Source: a virus
Length of the DNA: 32,694 bases
Direction: 5' to 3' (one strand)
Virus record (IMG/VR): IMGVR_UViG_3300004448_000502
Location: 1 to 32,694 of that record
Shown here: piece after piece, positions 30,417 through 32,694 of the stretch
Layout of the letters: every line of letters starts with the position of its first letter
How positions within the stretch are numbered: position 1 is the stretch's first letter
Notes under the pieces: generated by a model
What the model was told of the DNA's origin: nothing
The model's input: the letters and a program-made list of their open reading frames with translations, nothing else
Databases searched by the model: none
Translations under genes and position numbers: made by a program

Positions 30417-32061
30417 TCTATCAGATGTAAACCAAACCTTAATGGACCAAAACGATTCTTTAAAAGATATCGCCCAAAATTCGGTTGAAACTAAAAATTT
30501 AATTTTAAAACAATTACAAAACACAACTGGATTTAAAGCAATTGAAAGGCAACAAGAGTCCTCTATTAATAGAACAATTACTGGTGCAAGTGGTGTCGCG
30601 ACAGGTGCTATGAAAGGTGTTGGGAATGCATTAGGGAATTTAACTGGATTATTTCAAAAGGGTGGAATGGTTGGACTTCTCGCTTTATTAGCGAAAGGAC
30701 TTATTACTCGTGGAGTTCCTGCTCTTCTCATGACTTCTTTTTCGGACAATATAGCAGAATATCTCGCAGGAGAGGATGGAAGTGATGAAGTGAAAGGTGT
30801 GATAGAAAGGTCTATTATTGGTGGATCACTTGGATTTTTACTCGGATGGAGAGGGGCTCTTGTTGGTTCTTTACTTGGAGCTTTATTAACTGATGAAAAC
30901 AGAGCAAAATTATCAGAACTTGGAGAAAATTTTGCTTCTCTTGCTTCGGAATGGAACTTGACTTTACCAAGTTTCGAATCAACTCTTAATTTCATAACAA
31001 ATACATTTGGTGGAGCACTTGATTTTATCAACAATATAATTTCTGGTGATTTCAGTGAGGCATTCACAAAAAATCTAGATGATTTAGTCTTAGCAGTTGG
31101 TGGTCTTTTTCTTTTATTTTCACCGAAAGGAACTATTTCACTTGCATTGAAAGGATTAAAGAAAACAATGGGTCTTGCTAAAACAGCATTTTTAGCTGGT
31201 GCTACAGGATTAGGAGCGAAAGAAGTTGTAAAAAATACTACCAAAGCAGCAACTACTGCTACTGCTGCCACTGCTGCGGCAGGATCTGTTGTTTTATCAA
31301 AGTCTGGAAATAAAATGATTGCAGGGGCAGATGGCAAAGCAACGACTGTCAAAGCACCAGCTGGTTCTAAAGTTGGAGACATACCAGCACTAACTGGACC
31401 TAAAGTTGAGAAGTATGCGAAACTGATGAAATTTTTAAAATTCCCAGGAATCGGTTTAGTGATGTCTGTTCCAGAAATTATTTCAATAGTCACATCAGAT
31501 AAATCAAAGTCAGAAAAAGCAAAGGGTTTATCTGGAATAGTAGGTGGAACACTTGCTTCTGGTGGAGGTGCTGTTTTAGGTGGAGCGATCGGAGCATTCG
31601 GTGGACCTGCTGCACCTCTCACAGCACCATTAGGTATGCTAGCTGGTGGAATAGGTGGGTATTTCTTAGGCGATTATTTAACTAAAAAAATTGTCGGTCT
31701 TATGTTAGGTGAACCAGATAATAGTAAATTAGAAACTGGAGAATCTTCACAACCTCAACCTCAAAAACGCGCAATCGGAAGTATAAGAAGTATTGAACGT
31801 GGTTCTAGTTATAAAGTTAATGGTAAAGAAGCAACTCCTGAACAACGTCAGGCAAAACTCGATTATCGCCCAGGAACAGTTTCAGAATCTATAAGCACTG
31901 AAGCATTACAGGAAAATGCTAATGCAAAAAATCAACCTGCGGTAATTATGCAAAATAATTCAGCACCGCAGGTTAATAATGTAAGTAGTTCATCCACACC
32001 TATAATTGCACCAATGGTGAACAATGCAGATGTGAATGATTCCTTAGTTGTTGCCTATTAG
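30409..32061 (+). CDS. 29: Tape-measure candidate (gp29-like)
   Basis: The 550-residue protein begins MASLSDVNQTLMDQNDSLKD, with a polar helical N-terminus (1-60). Several hydrophobic or Gly/Ala-rich stretches follow: about 86-110 (GGMVGLLALLAKGLI), 136-160 (IIGGSLGFLLGWRGALVGSL), 226-240 (LAVGGLFLLF) and 375-425 (SGGGAVLGGAIGAFGGPAAP). This mix of helices and potential membrane segments is typical of tape-measure proteins, which set tail length and may enter the host membrane. T4 gp29 has 590 residues. Position directly after gp26 and its frameshift extension is the classic tape-measure slot. No T4 gp29 motif was recognised, so the call depends on position and composition. AGGA lies 7-8 bases before the ATG. 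Confidence 0.65.
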   Translation: MASLSDVNQTLMDQNDSLKDIAQNSVETKNLILKQLQNTTGFKAIERQQESSINRTITGASGVATGAMKGVGNALGNLTGLFQKGGMVGLLALLAKGLITRGVPALLMTSFSDNIAEYLAGEDGSDEVKGVIERSIIGGSLGFLLGWRGALVGSLLGALLTDENRAKLSELGENFASLASEWNLTLPSFESTLNFITNTFGGALDFINNIISGDFSEAFTKNLDDLVLAVGGLFLLFSPKGTISLALKGLKKTMGLAKTAFLAGATGLGAKEVVKNTTKAATTATAATAAAGSVVLSKSGNKMIAGADGKATTVKAPAGSKVGDIPALTGPKVEKYAKLMKFLKFPGIGLVMSVPEIISIVTSDKSKSEKAKGLSGIVGGTLASGGGAVLGGAIGAFGGPAAPLTAPLGMLAGGIGGYFLGDYLTKKIVGLMLGEPDNSKLETGESSQPQPQKRAIGSIRSIERGSSYKVNGKEATPEQRQAKLDYRPGTVSESISTEALQENANAKNQPAVIMQNNSAPQVNNVSSSSTPIIAPMVNNADVNDSLVVAY

Positions 32062-32694
32062 GCATCTTCATTTGCTAATCGAGAAAAATAAGACATAGCA
32101 TCATTTTCATCATCCATCTGATCAGCAGTCACTGGTTCTAACTTTTGTGGTTCAGGAGCAGATACTGGTTCATTGATCTGTATTTCCTGTCTTACTGTGT
32201 AAGCACCAGCAGTTGCTTCTTCACCAAGTACTCTCATCAACTTAGTTTTTAACTCGTCATAAGTTTTATAATTGGTTGGATCTGTAAAATCATTTAAATT
32301 GTGTAGTTGATTATATACAGATTCCAAACGAGAATCATCACCATCATAAAGAGAGGTTTGAGAAGAAAATTCGGATTTATCATAATTTCGATAACCTTCT
32401 ACTTGTCTAATTTTGAGTTTAAAGTCGGCACCTTCCCACATATCAAATGGATTAACTGGTGACTCATCGGCAAACTCAGGTTGCATTGAATCCATCAGTT
32501 TGTCAAAAATCTTTTTACCAAACTTATAGAGAAATACTTTACCCTCATTTTGAGGTGCAGAAGGATCCTGTAGAACAAGAACATTAGTCACATAATGAAG
32601 ACGACGTTTTTGTGCACGTGCTCTTTCTTTATCTGCGTCTATTCCTGAGTTCCAAAGTTTCGAGTTGAGTTCGCCAACTGGATCATTCTGACCA
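32058..32694 (-). CDS. 32: Single-stranded DNA-binding protein gp32, N-terminus outside window
   Basis: The frame is open to the window end. From the edge it reads DPVGELNSKLWNSGIDADKE, then RRLHYVTNVLVLQDPSAPQN, EGKVFLYKFGKKIFDKLMDS and NPFDMWEGADFKLKIRQVEG, YRNYDKSEF. This is the T4 gp32 OB-fold core (PxxPENEGKVFKYxFGKKIWDK, WEGANFVLKxxQVxGFxNYDxSxF) in marine-phage form. The acidic C-terminal tail (VTADQMDDENDAMSYFSRLA and following), which recruits replication proteins in T4, is present. About 211 residues are seen; the N-terminal self-interaction domain and part of the zinc region lie outside. It ends opposite the tape-measure candidate with a 4-base stop overlap. Binding single-stranded DNA in replication and recombination is expected. 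Confidence 0.93.
   Translation of the reverse strand, partial: GQNDPVGELNSKLWNSGIDADKERARAQKRRLHYVTNVLVLQDPSAPQNEGKVFLYKFGKKIFDKLMDSMQPEFADESPVNPFDMWEGADFKLKIRQVEGYRNYDKSEFSSQTSLYDGDDSRLESVYNQLHNLNDFTDPTNYKTYDELKTKLMRVLGEEATAGAYTVRQEIQINEPVSAPEPQKLEPVTADQMDDENDAMSYFSRLANEDA

Noticed and set aside
30654-31622. Long 322-codon minus-strand frame with proline- and alanine-rich translation
   Set aside because: It is entirely inside the tape-measure candidate on the opposite strand. Its composition is the antisense image of a Gly/Ala-rich coding sequence and it has no ribosome-binding site.
32045-32056. Palindrome GCCTATTAGGC as a terminator
   Set aside because: The perfect arms are only five bases with a one-base centre and no T run follows, so it is not a convincing intrinsic terminator.
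1-32694. tRNA genes, CRISPR arrays, insertion sequences or integrase genes
   Set aside because: I saw no tRNA-like cloverleaf, spaced direct repeats or transposase/integrase motifs. The protein-level IDSAYI repeats are coding, not CRISPR.

Overview
This window is part of the genome of a T4-superfamily myovirus, most like the AT-rich marine groups (cyanophage or SAR11-phage type). The evidence is a nearly complete T4-type baseplate and tail gene set (gp6, gp7-like, gp8, gp25, gp5, gp27, gp53, gp48, gp54/tube-like, gp26), the head-completion protein gp4, the C-terminal two thirds or so of the single-stranded DNA-binding protein gp32, and fibre-like proteins of types common in marine phages. The host cannot be read from the sequence; low GC and the fibre families suggest Pelagibacter or Prochlorococcus/Synechococcus phages, which is inference.

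Layout: (1) 1-922, minus strand: two small structural or fibre genes, one cut by the window edge, behind a T4-type late promoter (TATAAATA). (2) 1022-8747, plus strand: a tightly packed accessory operon of about ten genes, behind a sigma70-like promoter. It encodes a beta-ketoacyl-ACP synthase, four consecutive proteins with 2-oxoglutarate/Fe(II)-oxygenase motifs, a protein with glycosyltransferase-like traits, a small P-loop kinase-like protein, three DxD-containing glycosyltransferase-like proteins and a SAM-methyltransferase-like protein. One convincing unknown gene (2755-3303) lies on the opposite strand inside it. (3) 8695-27878, minus strand: a continuous late structural block. In transcription order it holds gp48, gp53, gp27, gp5, gp25, gp6, gp7-like, a small fibre-like protein, gp8, a 1719-residue virion protein, and a group of fibre-like and unknown proteins. 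(4) 27927-32061, plus strand: gp4, a conserved unknown, a tail-tube-like protein (gp54 position), gp26 with a probable -1 frameshift extension in the gp51 position, and a tape-measure candidate. (5) 32058-32694, minus strand: gp32, cut by the window edge.

The structural genes would build the baseplate wedges (gp6, 7, 8, 25, 53), the hub and spike (gp27, gp5), and the tube initiation complex (gp48, gp54-like). Gp26 and its frameshifted form would act as tail-assembly factors next to the tape measure. The accessory operon is the unusual part. Its gene content (acyl condensation, four oxygenases, several glycosyltransferases, methylation) reads like a small biosynthetic or surface-modification pathway placed inside a late structural module on the opposite strand. 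Its product is unknown.
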